Origin: an uncultured Paracoccaceae bacterium
GTDB taxonomy: Bacteria > Pseudomonadota > Alphaproteobacteria > Rhodobacterales > Rhodobacteraceae
Assembly (NCBI GenBank): GCA_947500005.1
Contig: CANMQJ010000011.1
Span: 62,001 to 126,000, forward strand
Direction: 5' to 3'
Length of the DNA stretch: 64,000 nucleotides
The notes beneath the pieces are model-generated. The model was not told where the DNA came from and did no database searches. It saw only the letters and a program-made list of their open reading frames with translations. The stretch's first letter is position 1. Each line of letters begins with the position of its first letter. A program made the position numbers and the translations under genes. Positions 42,870-51,745 of the stretch are shown piece by piece.

Positions 42870-43910
42870 ATGGCCGATATAGACATCCGGGTGACGGGCC
42901 GCGTGGGCCGCATCACCCTGACCCGCCCGAAAGCTCTGAACGCGATGAGCTACGAGATGTGCATGGCGATCGACGCCGCTCTGCGCAACTGGCGCGAGGA
43001 TGACGATGTCGCGCTGGTGATCATCGACGCCGAAGGCGAGAAGGCGTTCTGCGCCGGGGGTGACATCGCGGAGCTCTACGATACCGGCACCAAGGGCGAT
43101 TACGGCTATGGCCGAACCTTCTGGCGCGACGAGTATCGCATGAACGCGATGATCTTCGAATATCCCAAGCCGGTGGTGAGTTTCCTTCAGGGCTTCACCA
43201 TGGGCGGTGGCGTCGGGCTGGGCTGTCACGGTTCGCACCGGGTCGTCGGCGAAAGCTCGAAGATCGCGATGCCGGAATGCGGGATCGGCCTGATCCCGGA
43301 TGTGGGCGGGACGCTGATGCTGGCGCTGGCGCCGGGACGGCTGGGCGAGTACCTGGGGATCAGCGGCGCGCGGATGGGTCCGGGCGACGCGATCCATGCA
43401 GGCTTTGCCGATCATTACATCCCCGAAGGAAAATGGGCGGACGTGATCGAGATGCTGGAGGCCTCGGGCGATCCGGCCCATGTCGAAAGCCATGCGGAGG
43501 CCGCGCCGGAGGGCGAATTGAAGGCCATTCAGGACGAGATCGACCGCCATTTCGGCGGCGAGACGCTGGGCGATATCCTGACCTTGTTGCGGGGCGACGA
43601 GGGCGCGTTCGCCACCGGGACGCTGAAGACGCTGGGGCGGAACGCGCCCCTGTCGATGGCCTGCACGGTCGAGATCCTGCACCGGCTGCGGGGCCCCTCG
43701 CTGAGCATCCGCAAGGCACTGGAACTGGAATACCGCTTTACCTATCGCTCGATGGAGCACGGCGATTTCCTGGAGGGCATCCGCGCGCAGATCATCGACA
43801 AGGACCGCAACCCGAACTGGCAATTCGCCGGACAGGACGTGCCGGCCGTGGCGGTGTCGCGGATGCTGCAACCGCTTGGGGCCGAGGCCCTGACATTCGA
43901 GGAGGAGTAA
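42870..43910 (+). CDS. 3-hydroxyisobutyryl-CoA hydrolase (enoyl-CoA hydratase family)
   Basis: Crotonase-fold protein, 346 residues, longer than simple enoyl-CoA hydratases and typical of 3-hydroxyisobutyryl-CoA hydrolase. The oxyanion-hole segments are KAFCAGGDIAELY and GGGVGLGCHGSHRVV, with the catalytic Glu region AMPECGIGLIPDVGGT. The longer C-terminal domain (LSIRKALELEYRFTYRSMEH) is diagnostic. The start is eight bases after the dehydrogenase stop and the stop is three bases before mmsB, so these form an operon. Confidence 0.9.
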   Translation: MADIDIRVTGRVGRITLTRPKALNAMSYEMCMAIDAALRNWREDDDVALVIIDAEGEKAFCAGGDIAELYDTGTKGDYGYGRTFWRDEYRMNAMIFEYPKPVVSFLQGFTMGGGVGLGCHGSHRVVGESSKIAMPECGIGLIPDVGGTLMLALAPGRLGEYLGISGARMGPGDAIHAGFADHYIPEGKWADVIEMLEASGDPAHVESHAEAAPEGELKAIQDEIDRHFGGETLGDILTLLRGDEGAFATGTLKTLGRNAPLSMACTVEILHRLRGPSLSIRKALELEYRFTYRSMEHGDFLEGIRAQIIDKDRNPNWQFAGQDVPAVAVSRMLQPLGAEALTFEEE

Positions 43911-43913
43911 GGG

Positions 43914-44792
43914 ATGAAGATCGGGTTCATTGGGCTGGGGAACATGGGCGCGCCGATGGCGGCCAACCTGGCGGCTGCCGGACATGAGGTGACGGGGTTC
44001 GACATGGCCGACGTCTCGGTCGAGGGCATCAGGATGGCCGGATCGGCGGCCGAGGCGGCCACGGGCGCCGATGTGGTCATCACCATGCTGCCCAACGGCC
44101 AGATCCTGCGCAAGGTCGCCGACGAGGTGATCCCGGCGATGAGCAAGGGCGCGGCGCTGGTCGATTGCTCGACCGTGGACGTGGACAGCGCGCGCGCGGT
44201 TGCGGAAAAGGCCGAAGCGGCCGGGCTGCTGTCGGTCGACGCGCCGGTTTCGGGTGGCATCGGCGGGGCCGCTGGCGGCACGCTGACCTTCATGGCGGGC
44301 GGATCGGAGGACGCCTTTGACAAGGCGAAGCCACTTTTCGACATCATGGGCCAGAAGGCCGTGCATTGCGGCGAGGCAGGCGCCGGACAGGCGGCCAAGA
44401 TCTGCAACAACATGATCCTGGGCGCGACGATGATCGTGACCTGCGAAGCCTTTGCGCTGGCCGACAAGCTGGGCCTCGACCGGCAGAAGATGTTCGACGT
44501 GGTCTCGACCTCGTCGGGCTACAGCTGGTCGATGAACGCCTATTGCCCTGCCCCGGGCGTGGGGCCGCAAAGCCCGGCCGATAACGACTACAAGCCCGGC
44601 TTCGCCGCCGACCTCATGCTCAAGGATCTGCGGCTGAGCCAGCAGGCCGCGGAAAGCGCGGATGCCGACACGCCGATGGGCGCGCTGGCGCAGGCGCTCT
44701 ATGCCCGCTTCGTCGAGGAGGAGGATGGCGCGGGTCGCGATTTCAGCGCCATGCTGCCCCGGTTCGAGACGCGCGGGCGCGACAAGGGATGA
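43914..44792 (+). CDS. mmsB: 3-hydroxyisobutyrate dehydrogenase
   Basis: NAD-dependent dehydrogenase of 292 residues that oxidises 3-hydroxyisobutyrate to methylmalonate semialdehyde, the substrate of MmsA. The N-terminal cofactor motif is GFIGLGNMGAPMAANL, the substrate loop VDAPVSGGIGGAAGGTLTFM, and the catalytic lysine lies in GAGQAAKICNNMILG. GGAGGAGTAAGG precedes the ATG. Last gene of the valine block. Confidence 0.94.
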   Translation: MKIGFIGLGNMGAPMAANLAAAGHEVTGFDMADVSVEGIRMAGSAAEAATGADVVITMLPNGQILRKVADEVIPAMSKGAALVDCSTVDVDSARAVAEKAEAAGLLSVDAPVSGGIGGAAGGTLTFMAGGSEDAFDKAKPLFDIMGQKAVHCGEAGAGQAAKICNNMILGATMIVTCEAFALADKLGLDRQKMFDVVSTSSGYSWSMNAYCPAPGVGPQSPADNDYKPGFAADLMLKDLRLSQQAAESADADTPMGALAQALYARFVEEEDGAGRDFSAMLPRFETRGRDKG

Positions 44793-44932
44793 CCCCGGGG
44801 GCCTTCGCGCCGGACCGCGCGGAGGCCCGCCCATTGCCCGGCCTTGAATGGGCGCTGGCCTGCCGAGCCGGAAACCGGCCCGTTGTACGGTCGGGATGGC
44901 GAGCCTAGCTTGATCTCATGGAAACGCGGTAT

Positions 44933-44967
44933 CGCCTCCGGCCTTTCGGAGGTGCCGATTGGAGGCG
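44933..44967 (+). promoter_or_regulatory. Leader with two mutually exclusive hairpins, one masking the ribosome site
   Basis: CGCCTCC (44933-44939) is fully complementary to the ribosome-binding GGAGGCG (44961-44967). The overlapping CCTCCG (44935-44940) is also fully complementary to CGGAGG (44947-44952), forming a tight local hairpin. The two pairings cannot coexist: the local hairpin frees the ribosome site, the long one hides it. This is the logic of a translational switch. Confidence 0.5.
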
Positions 44968-44971
44968 TCAA

Positions 44972-45391
44972 ATGAGAATCCCCGTCCTGGCCACGGTCGC
45001 ACTGGCATTGAGCCTTGGTGCACCCGCCGCGATCGCGAAGAACGACAACGGCAAGGCCAAGGGGCATGGCAAGCCTGCCAAGGTCGAACGCCCGGCACAT
45101 CAGGGAAATGCGCCTTCGGTCGTTCGCGTGCCCGAGAGACCCGCCTCTGCCGTGCTGAATTGCCCGCCGGGTCTGGCCAAGAAAGACGTGCCCTGTGTTC
45201 CCCCCGGGCAGGTCAAGCGCTATCGCGTGGGCGAGGTTCTGCCCCGCGACTATGTCTGGATCGACGATCCGGGACGCTGGGGGCTGGACGGCGGCGGTTA
45301 TGTCCGGCTGGGCGATTACGTCTACCGGATCGACCGTGAGACGCGCGAGGTTCTCAACCTGATCGGCGCGGTGGCGGATATCCTGCGATAA
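44972..45391 (+). CDS. RcnB-like small periplasmic protein
   Basis: A 139-residue exported protein. Signal peptide at residues 1-23 (PVLATVALALSLGAPAAIA), then a Lys/Gly/Asn-rich linker and a small C-terminal domain (RYRVGEVLPRDYVWIDDP, YVRLGDYVYRIDRETREVLN) like the RcnB family of nickel/cobalt homeostasis proteins. Two cysteines sit in LNCPPGLAKKDVPCVP. I chose the ATG after GGAGGCG; an in-frame ATG at 44918 has no ribosome site and would disturb the signal peptide. Metal binding is a guess. Confidence 0.72.
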   Translation: MRIPVLATVALALSLGAPAAIAKNDNGKAKGHGKPAKVERPAHQGNAPSVVRVPERPASAVLNCPPGLAKKDVPCVPPGQVKRYRVGEVLPRDYVWIDDPGRWGLDGGGYVRLGDYVYRIDRETREVLNLIGAVADILR

Positions 45392-45491
45392 GAGCCGTCG
45401 GAACACGGTGACTTGATCTCGGTCATGTACTTGCAGACCGATCCGTCGTCATATGCTGCATCTGTCATTCGCTGAGCTTGGAGTGTTCACG

Positions 45492-45692
45492 ATGTTTGCA
45501 AAGAACATGGGTCAGACGGACCGGATCATCCGGGCCGTCATCGGGGTGGTCGCCCTGATCGCCTTTTTTTCGGTTTCGGGCAGTTGGGCCTGGCTGCTGC
45601 TGGTGGTGGCTGTGCTGATGCTGGCCACCTCGGCGATGGGCTCCTGCCCGCCCTATGCGCTGCTGGGGATCAGCACCTGCCCGCGAAAGTGA
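45492..45692 (+). CDS. DUF2892 small membrane protein
   Basis: A 66-residue protein of the DUF2892 (YgaP-like membrane part) family. The N-terminus KNMGQTDRIIRAVIGVVALI is diagnostic; two membrane helices follow (VIGVVALIAFFSV and WAWLLLVVAVLMLATSAMG) and the C-terminus has CPPYALLGISTC. TTGGAG precedes the ATG at 45492. Function unknown; relatives are sometimes fused to rhodanese domains. Confidence 0.88.
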   Translation: MFAKNMGQTDRIIRAVIGVVALIAFFSVSGSWAWLLLVVAVLMLATSAMGSCPPYALLGISTCPRK

Positions 45693-45793
45693 CCGCGGGC
45701 CGGCGCGGCTGACTGCGCTTCGCGGCACAGGGAACCATTTGACCTCTTGCCCGGTTGACCTTTCACCAGATCGGCCAACAAGAGGTAAAGACA

Positions 45794-46144
45794 ATGAAAT
45801 CCGTTTTCTATGCCGCGGGCGTCGCCTGCTTTCTTGCGCCTGCCGCCCATGCTTCGACATGCGGAACATTGGCGCTGGTCGATGGCACGCTGGACTGCCA
45901 GCAGGAGGTCGAGGCGCCGGGTGAGGCCAAGCGCATCTCGGTCACGCAGTCGCGCGACGTTCTGAAACCCGGCGACCAGTTGCCCGCACGGGCGATGGTG
46001 ATGATCAACACCGCCTATTACGGCCTGCCCCCCGCGGCCGGGGGATGGTGGTATTTCGAGGCGGGCGGCGAGATCTACCGCGCCGATCCGGGTTCGCGCC
46101 GGGTGATCGAGCGTGTGACTCATCTGGCCAACGCCAGTTTCTGA
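45794..46144 (+). CDS. Small exported protein, RcnB-like
   Basis: A 116-residue exported protein with signal peptide ending near residue 20 (AGVACFLAPAAHAS). The C-terminal half (LPARAMVMINTAYYGLPPAA, WWYFEAGGEIYRADPGSRRV) resembles the domain of the protein encoded at 44972-45391, suggesting the two are distant paralogues. Two cysteines at positions 23 and 35 may form a disulfide. AAGAGGTAAAG precedes the ATG. Function unknown. Confidence 0.68.
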   Translation: MKSVFYAAGVACFLAPAAHASTCGTLALVDGTLDCQQEVEAPGEAKRISVTQSRDVLKPGDQLPARAMVMINTAYYGLPPAAGGWWYFEAGGEIYRADPGSRRVIERVTHLANASF

Positions 46145-46197
46145 ACGGAACCTGCCCCCCCTTGTCTCGACGCGGCCGCCCTTTTGGGCGGCCATTT

Positions 46198-49056
46198 TCA
46201 TTCCGCGGCGAGGTTTCGGGCGTCGAGCATCGGCTTGAGGTAATGGCCGGTATGGCTGCGCGCGACCCCGGCCACCTCTTCGGGGGTTCCGACAGCCACG
46301 ATCTCTCCCCCGCCATCGCCGCCCTCGGGGCCGATGTCGATCAGCCAGTCGGCGGTCTTGATGACGTCGAGATTGTGCTCGATCACCACGACAGTGTTGC
46401 CCTGCTCGACCAGTTCGTGCAGCACTTCGAGCAGCTTGCGCACATCCTCGAAATGCAGGCCGGTCGTGGGCTCGTCGAGGATGTAGAGCGTGCGCCCGGT
46501 CGAGCGGCGGGCGAGTTCCTTGGAAAGCTTGACCCGCTGCGCCTCGCCGCCCGAAAGCGTCGTGGCCTGCTGACCGACCTTGATGTAGCCGAGCCCGACG
46601 CGGGCCAGAGCATCCATCTTTTCCCGGATCGATGGCACCGCCTTGAAGAACTCCTGTGCATCTTCGACGGTCATATCAAGGACATCCGCGATGCTCTTGC
46701 CCTTGAACTTGATCTCGAGCGTCTCGCGGTTGTAGCGCGCGCCCTTGCAGGTTTCGCAGGTCACGTAGACGTCGGGGAGGAAGTGCATCTCGATCTTGAT
46801 GACGCCGTCGCCCTGGCAGGCCTCGCAGCGCCCGCCCTTGACGTTGAACGAAAACCGCCCCGGCTTGTAGCCGCGCGCCTTGGCCTCGGGCAGGCCCGCG
46901 AACCAGTCGCGGATGGGCGTGAAGGCCCCGGTATAGGTCGCCGGGTTCGAACGCGGGGTGCGGCCGATGGGGCGCTGGTCGATGTCGATCACCTTGTCGA
47001 GATGTTCCAGCCCCTTGATCGTCTCGCAGGGTGCGGGCGTCTGGCGCGCACCGTTGAGCCGCATCGAGGCGGTCTTGAACAGTGTCTCGATGGTCAGCGT
47101 GGATTTGCCGCCGCCCGAGACGCCGGTGACGCAGACGAATTTGCCCAGCGGGAATTCGGCGGTGACATCCTGAAGGTTGTTGCCATTCGCCTTGACCACG
47201 GTGACGGATTTACCGTTGCCCTCGCGCCGTGTCGCGGGCACGGCGATCTCACGCGTGCCGGCGAGGTACTGGCCGGTGACCGAGGCCGGATCGGCGGCGA
47301 TCTGCGCGGGGGTGCCGTGGCTGACCACCTGGCCGCCATGCACACCGGCACCGGGGCCGATGTCGAAGACATAATCGGCCTCGCGGATCGCCTCTTCGTC
47401 ATGTTCCACCACGATGACCGTGTTGCCCTGATCGCGCAGGTTCTTGAGCGTCTGAAGCAGCCGGTCGTTGTCACGCTGGTGAAGGCCAATGGAGGGCTCG
47501 TCCAGCACGTAGAGCACGCCCGTGAGGCCCGAACCGATCTGGCTGGCCAGCCGGATGCGCTGGCTTTCGCCACCGCTGAGCGTGCCGCTTGAACGCGACA
47601 GCGTAAGGTATTCGAGACCCACGTTATTCAGGAAGCCCAGCCGCTCGCGGATCTCCTTGACGATGGCGCGGGCGATCTCCTGTTTCTGCGGACTCAGGTG
47701 GTTCGGCACGTCCTCGATCCAGGCGAGCGCCTGGCGGATCGACATCTGGACCACCTGGCCGATATGGATTTTCGCGATCTTCACCGCCAGCGCTTCTTCG
47801 CGCAGGCGGTAGCCGTTGCAGGTGCCACAGGGGCGGTTGTTCTGGTAGCGCTCGAACTCTTCGCGGATCCAGTTGGAATCGGTCTCGCGGTAGCGGCGCT
47901 GCATGTTGGGGATCACGCCCTCGAAGGTCCGGCTGACCTGGTAGACGCGGCCCCCCTCGTCATAGCGGAACTGGATTTCCTCGTCGCCCGAACCGTGCAG
48001 GAAGACCTGCTGCACCTTTTCGGGCAGATCCTTCCAGGGGGTGCTCGTTTTGAACCCGTAATGGCGCGCGATGGCCTCGATCGTCTGGAGGAAATAGGGC
48101 GACTTGCCCTTGCGCCAGGGCGCGAGCGCCCCGTCGGAGATTTTCAGCGACTGGTCGGGCACTACGAGCCGTTCGTCGAAGAAGAGTTCGACGCCCAGAC
48201 CGTCGCAGGAGGGGCAGGCCCCGAAGGGCGCGTTGAAGGAGAAGAGGCGCGGCTCGATCTCGGGGATGGTGAAGCCCGAGACGGGACAGGCGAAATTCTC
48301 GGAGAAGGTGATCCGCTCGGGATCGCCCTCCCGCGGGGCGGTTTCGAGAATGGCGATGCCGTCGGCCAGGTCCAGCGCGGTGCGCAGGGAATCGGCCAGC
48401 CGGGTTTCCATCCCCTCGCGCACGACGATACGGTCCACGACAACGTCGATGTCGTGGCGGAATTTCTTGTCGAGCGTCGGCGGCTCGTCCAGCTCGTGGA
48501 ACTGACCGTCGACCTTGACGCGCTGGAAACCCTGCTTGCGCAGTTCCAGGAATTCCTTGCGGTATTCGCCCTTGCGGTCGCGGACGATGGGGGCCAGCAG
48601 GTAGCCGCGCGTGCCCTCCTCCAGCGCCATGATACGGTCGACCATGTCCTGCACCTGCTGCGCCTCAATGGGCAGGCCGGTGGCGGGGGAATAGGGCGTG
48701 CCGGCGCGCGCGAAAAGCAGGCGGAGATAGTCGTAGATCTCGGTCACCGTGCCGACGGTCGAGCGGGGGTTCTTGCTTGTCGTCTTCTGCTCGATCGAGA
48801 TCGCGGGGCTGAGGCCGGAGATGTGGTCGACATCCGGCTTTTCCATCATGTCGAGGAACTGACGGGCATAGGCGCTGAGGCTTTCGACATAGCGGCGCTG
48901 GCCCTCGGCATAGATCGTGTCGAAGGCGAGGCTGGACTTGCCCGAGCCCGACAGGCCGGTGATCACCACCAGCTGGTCGCGCGGGATGTCCACGTCGATG
49001 CTCTTGAGATTGTGTTCGCGCGCGCCGCGCACTTCGATCGTCTTCAACTCGGCCAT
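46198..49056 (-). CDS. uvrA: Excinuclease ABC subunit A
   Basis: Damage-recognition ATPase of nucleotide excision repair, 952 residues. The first Walker A is [20 protein letters not shown] near residue 34; the second is [13 protein letters not shown] signatures [16 protein letters not shown] and [16 protein letters not shown] are present, and zinc-finger cysteine pairs occur in [24 protein letters not shown] and CETCKGAR. A LexA-type SOS box lies 68 bases upstream of the start. Complete, normal length. Confidence 0.97.
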   Translation of the reverse strand: MAELKTIEVRGAREHNLKSIDVDIPRDQLVVITGLSGSGKSSLAFDTIYAEGQRRYVESLSAYARQFLDMMEKPDVDHISGLSPAISIEQKTTSKNPRSTVGTVTEIYDYLRLLFARAGTPYSPATGLPIEAQQVQDMVDRIMALEEGTRGYLLAPIVRDRKGEYRKEFLELRKQGFQRVKVDGQFHELDEPPTLDKKFRHDIDVVVDRIVVREGMETRLADSLRTALDLADGIAILETAPREGDPERITFSENFACPVSGFTIPEIEPRLFSFNAPFGACPSCDGLGVELFFDERLVVPDQSLKISDGALAPWRKGKSPYFLQTIEAIARHYGFKTSTPWKDLPEKVQQVFLHGSGDEEIQFRYDEGGRVYQVSRTFEGVIPNMQRRYRETDSNWIREEFERYQNNRPCGTCNGYRLREEALAVKIAKIHIGQVVQMSIRQALAWIEDVPNHLSPQKQEIARAIVKEIRERLGFLNNVGLEYLTLSRSSGTLSGGESQRIRLASQIGSGLTGVLYVLDEPSIGLHQRDNDRLLQTLKNLRDQGNTVIVVEHDEEAIREADYVFDIGPGAGVHGGQVVSHGTPAQIAADPASVTGQYLAGTREIAVPATRREGNGKSVTVVKANGNNLQDVTAEFPLGKFVCVTGVSGGGKSTLTIETLFKTASMRLNGARQTPAPCETIKGLEHLDKVIDIDQRPIGRTPRSNPATYTGAFTPIRDWFAGLPEAKARGYKPGRFSFNVKGGRCEACQGDGVIKIEMHFLPDVYVTCETCKGARYNRETLEIKFKGKSIADVLDMTVEDAQEFFKAVPSIREKMDALARVGLGYIKVGQQATTLSGGEAQRVKLSKELARRSTGRTLYILDEPTTGLHFEDVRKLLEVLHELVEQGNTVVVIEHNLDVIKTADWLIDIGPEGGDGGGEIVAVGTPEEVAGVARSHTGHYLKPMLDARNLAAE

Positions 49057-49123
49057 TCAAGCCCCCACTCAACAATACTTCCTGAAATAGGCGACGGCGG
49101 GCGAGTCTCCAACCCCGAAAAGT

Positions 49124-49138
49124 GAACAAAATATGAAC
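49124..49138 (-). promoter_or_regulatory. LexA (SOS) box upstream of uvrA
   Basis: On the minus strand the sequence is GTTC-ATATTTT-GTTC, an exact match to the alphaproteobacterial LexA direct-repeat operator GTTC-N7-GTTC. It lies 68 bases before the uvrA start codon, so uvrA is probably DNA-damage inducible. Confidence 0.85.
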
Positions 49139-49289
49139 GCCGCGATTTTCCTTCGCCTGTCGCATGGTGTTTGCGAATTCCCGCCGCAGGCGTCAGTCTC
49201 GGGAGGGATGGCGGGATTTTCCCCCTTTGCGCGGGCCGCGCGCGGCCGATAGGCACGCGCGACAGTCCTTAGCTGCGAAAGGTGTTGAT

Positions 49290-51722
49290 ATGATTGGACT
49301 TCGTTCTCTTCTTATGTCTGCCTGCCTGCTGCCTGCGGCGCTGGCCGCGCAGGAGAAGCCCTCGACCATCCTGGTTCTCGACGGGTCGGGTTCGATGTGG
49401 GGACAGATCGAGGGCAAGGCCAAGATCGCCATCGCCCGCGACGTGGTGGGCGAGTTGCTGGGCGCCCTGCCCGCGGATCAGCCATTGGGCCTGACGGTCT
49501 ATGGCCACCGCCGCAAGGGCGATTGCGGCGATATCGAAACCCTCGTTGCGCCCGCGACGGACACGCGCGCCGCGATCGCCGAAGCGGTCAACGCGATCCG
49601 GCCGAAGGGCAAGACGCCAATGCTCGACGCCGTGCGGCAGGCGGCCGAGGCGCTTCGCTATACCGAGGAGAAGGCCACGGTGATCCTTGTCTCGGACGGG
49701 GTCGAGACCTGCGACGCCGATCCCTGTGCCACGGCGCGGACGCTGGAGGCCGCGGGGGTGGATTTCACCGCCCATGTGGTGGGATTCGATGTGACCGATC
49801 CCGTGGCGCTGGAACAGATGCAGTGCCTGGCCGACGCGACCGGCGGCAGTTTCCGCTCGGCGGCGAACGCGGTGGAACTGGCAGAGGCGCTGACCACGGT
49901 GACCGTGGCCGAGCCTGCGCCGGTGCCCGAACCGGTGGCGGTCGCGATCACCTTCCGCGCCGTCGAGGAGGGATCGGACACGCCCTTCGAGGATCCCGTC
50001 CTGTGGACCGTCACGCAGGACGGCGAGGCGCTGTTCGCCGACACGCAGGGCAACCCGCTGGAGGAGGAACTGGCCGAGGGCTCCTATACCGCGAGCGCCT
50101 ATCGGCTGAGCGCCGAAACCGAGGCCCGCGCGCAGTTCGTGGCCACAGGCGACGGGCCGGTCGAGGTGGTTGTGCGCTTTCCCCAGATGCTGCCCGTAGC
50201 CGAGATTATCGCCCCGGTCGAGGCGGTGGCGGGCTCGACCCTCTCGGTCGGCTGGAACGGTCCGGGGGAGCGCGGCGATTACGTCGAGATCGGAAAGCCC
50301 GGCGAGGGCCGGTCCCTGGGCTATGCCTATACCGACAAGGGTAACCCGCTTGAGATCGTTCTGCCGCCCCACGCGGGGGAGTACGAGTTGCGCTATGTCA
50401 CCGCAGGGCGCGATGTTCTGGAGAGCGCGCCGATCACGCTGAGCGCGCCGGAGCTGGCGCTGGACTTTCCGGCCGAGGTGGCGGCGGGGGCCGGTTTCGA
50501 CGTGGTTTGGCAAGGTCCCGACCAGCGTGGCGACAACATCCAGGTCGGGCCGGTCGGCAGCGAGGATTACATCAACTACGCCTATACCCGGTCGGGCAAC
50601 CCGGTCCGGATGGTCGCCCCGACCGATCCGGGCGATTACGAGATCCGATATGTCTTTCGCAACCGCGAGACGATCCTGACCCGCCCGCTCACGGTTACAG
50701 AGACCGCGCTGGGGCTTGAGTTTCCCAAAAGGGTCGTGGCCGGGTCAAGTTTCGAGGTGGCCTGGACCGGCCCCGACCAGGGCGGCGACAACATCCAGAT
50801 CGGTCCGCGCGGCGGCGAAGACTATACCGATTACGCCTATACGCGCAGCGGCAACCCGGTCGAGATCGTCGCGCCGACCGAACCGGGAGCCTACGAGATC
50901 CGCTACAGGTTCCGGGACAGCGAAACGCTGATCGCCCGTCCGATCACGGTCACCGAGGCCGAGCTTGCGCTGGACTTCCCGGCCCAGGTGCCCGCGGGGT
51001 CGAGCTTTGCCGTGCATTGGACCGGTCCGGACCAGGTCAGCGACAACATCCAGGTCGGGCCGCGCGGCAGCGACGAGTATGCCGACTACGCCTATACCTC
51101 GACCGGCAACCCGGTGGAGTTGATCGCCCCCACCGAGGCCGGGGAATACGAGGTGCGCTACAGGTTTCAGGACAGCGAGACACTGATCGCCGCGCCGATC
51201 ACCGTGACCGAGGCGACCCCGACGCTCGACTTTCCCGCAACGGTGCCCGGCGGGTCGAATTTCGATGTGTCATGGTCGGGCCCGGACCAGCAGGGCGACA
51301 CCATCCAGATCGGGCCGCGCGATGGCGGGCCGCAGCTGGACTATGCCTATACGCAGGGACGGAATCCGTTGAGCCTCGGGGCGCCGCTCCAGCCGGGGGA
51401 CTACGAGATCCGCTATGTCTTTCGCGACAGCGAGGTGCTGCTGCGGCAGCCGATCACCGTGACGCCGCCCGACCTGCGGCTGACCGCGCCGGAGCGGGTG
51501 GAGCCAGGCGCGGACTTCCAGGTCGGCTGGTCAGGTCCGGACCAGGCCGGGGACCATATCCAGATCGGCAAGCCCGAAGGAGGCTATAGCGACTATTCCT
51601 ATGTCCGCGGCCTGAACCCGGTGACGCTGACGGCGCCGGAAGAGCCCGGAGTTTATGAGCTGCGCTACATGTTCCGCGGCAGCGAGGTGGCGATCACGCA
51701 GCCTATCACCGTCACCGAATAG
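49290..51722 (+). CDS. Secreted VWA-domain protein with six tandem C-terminal repeats
   Basis: An 810-residue exported protein. Signal peptide to about residue 20 (LLPAALAAQ). A von Willebrand factor A domain follows (residues 27-205) with an intact metal-ion site DGSGS (Asp31, Ser33, Ser35) and VSDGVETCDADPC. After a linker come six tandem repeats of about 85 residues from residue 300 to the end, each with W-x-G-P-(D/G)-(Q/E), a D-x-(I/V)-x-(I/V)-G core, a YAYT-like segment, (E/G)-x-Y-E-(I/V/L)-R-Y and an ending like PITVT. The repeats look like beta-sandwich modules. No enzyme motif; a surface or periplasmic adhesion/scaffold role is inferred. Confidence 0.85.
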   Translation: MIGLRSLLMSACLLPAALAAQEKPSTILVLDGSGSMWGQIEGKAKIAIARDVVGELLGALPADQPLGLTVYGHRRKGDCGDIETLVAPATDTRAAIAEAVNAIRPKGKTPMLDAVRQAAEALRYTEEKATVILVSDGVETCDADPCATARTLEAAGVDFTAHVVGFDVTDPVALEQMQCLADATGGSFRSAANAVELAEALTTVTVAEPAPVPEPVAVAITFRAVEEGSDTPFEDPVLWTVTQDGEALFADTQGNPLEEELAEGSYTASAYRLSAETEARAQFVATGDGPVEVVVRFPQMLPVAEIIAPVEAVAGSTLSVGWNGPGERGDYVEIGKPGEGRSLGYAYTDKGNPLEIVLPPHAGEYELRYVTAGRDVLESAPITLSAPELALDFPAEVAAGAGFDVVWQGPDQRGDNIQVGPVGSEDYINYAYTRSGNPVRMVAPTDPGDYEIRYVFRNRETILTRPLTVTETALGLEFPKRVVAGSSFEVAWTGPDQGGDNIQIGPRGGEDYTDYAYTRSGNPVEIVAPTEPGAYEIRYRFRDSETLIARPITVTEAELALDFPAQVPAGSSFAVHWTGPDQVSDNIQVGPRGSDEYADYAYTSTGNPVELIAPTEAGEYEVRYRFQDSETLIAAPITVTEATPTLDFPATVPGGSNFDVSWSGPDQQGDTIQIGPRDGGPQLDYAYTQGRNPLSLGAPLQPGDYEIRYVFRDSEVLLRQPITVTPPDLRLTAPERVEPGADFQVGWSGPDQAGDHIQIGKPEGGYSDYSYVRGLNPVTLTAPEEPGVYELRYMFRGSEVAITQPITVTE

Positions 51723-51729
51723 GTGGAGG

Positions 51730-51742
51730 GGGCTCTGCCCCT
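51730..51742. terminator. Short GC hairpin between convergent genes (partial dispersed repeat)
   Basis: GGGGC-TCT-GCCCC lies in the 23-base gap between the VWA gene and lpdA, which converge. Read on the minus strand it equals the terminal hairpin of the dispersed repeat (GGGGC-AGA-GCCCC). It lacks a T tract and the CTTCATCTCTT block. Confidence 0.5.
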
Positions 51743-51745
51743 GCC

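Noticed and set aside
42789..44834. 681-codon open frame on the minus strand opposite the valine genes
   Set aside because: Antisense shadow of the hydrolase and mmsB; composition follows the opposite strand's codon positions.
47698..49125. 475-codon open frame on the plus strand opposite uvrA
   Set aside because: Lies wholly against uvrA and its SOS promoter; no protein family features.
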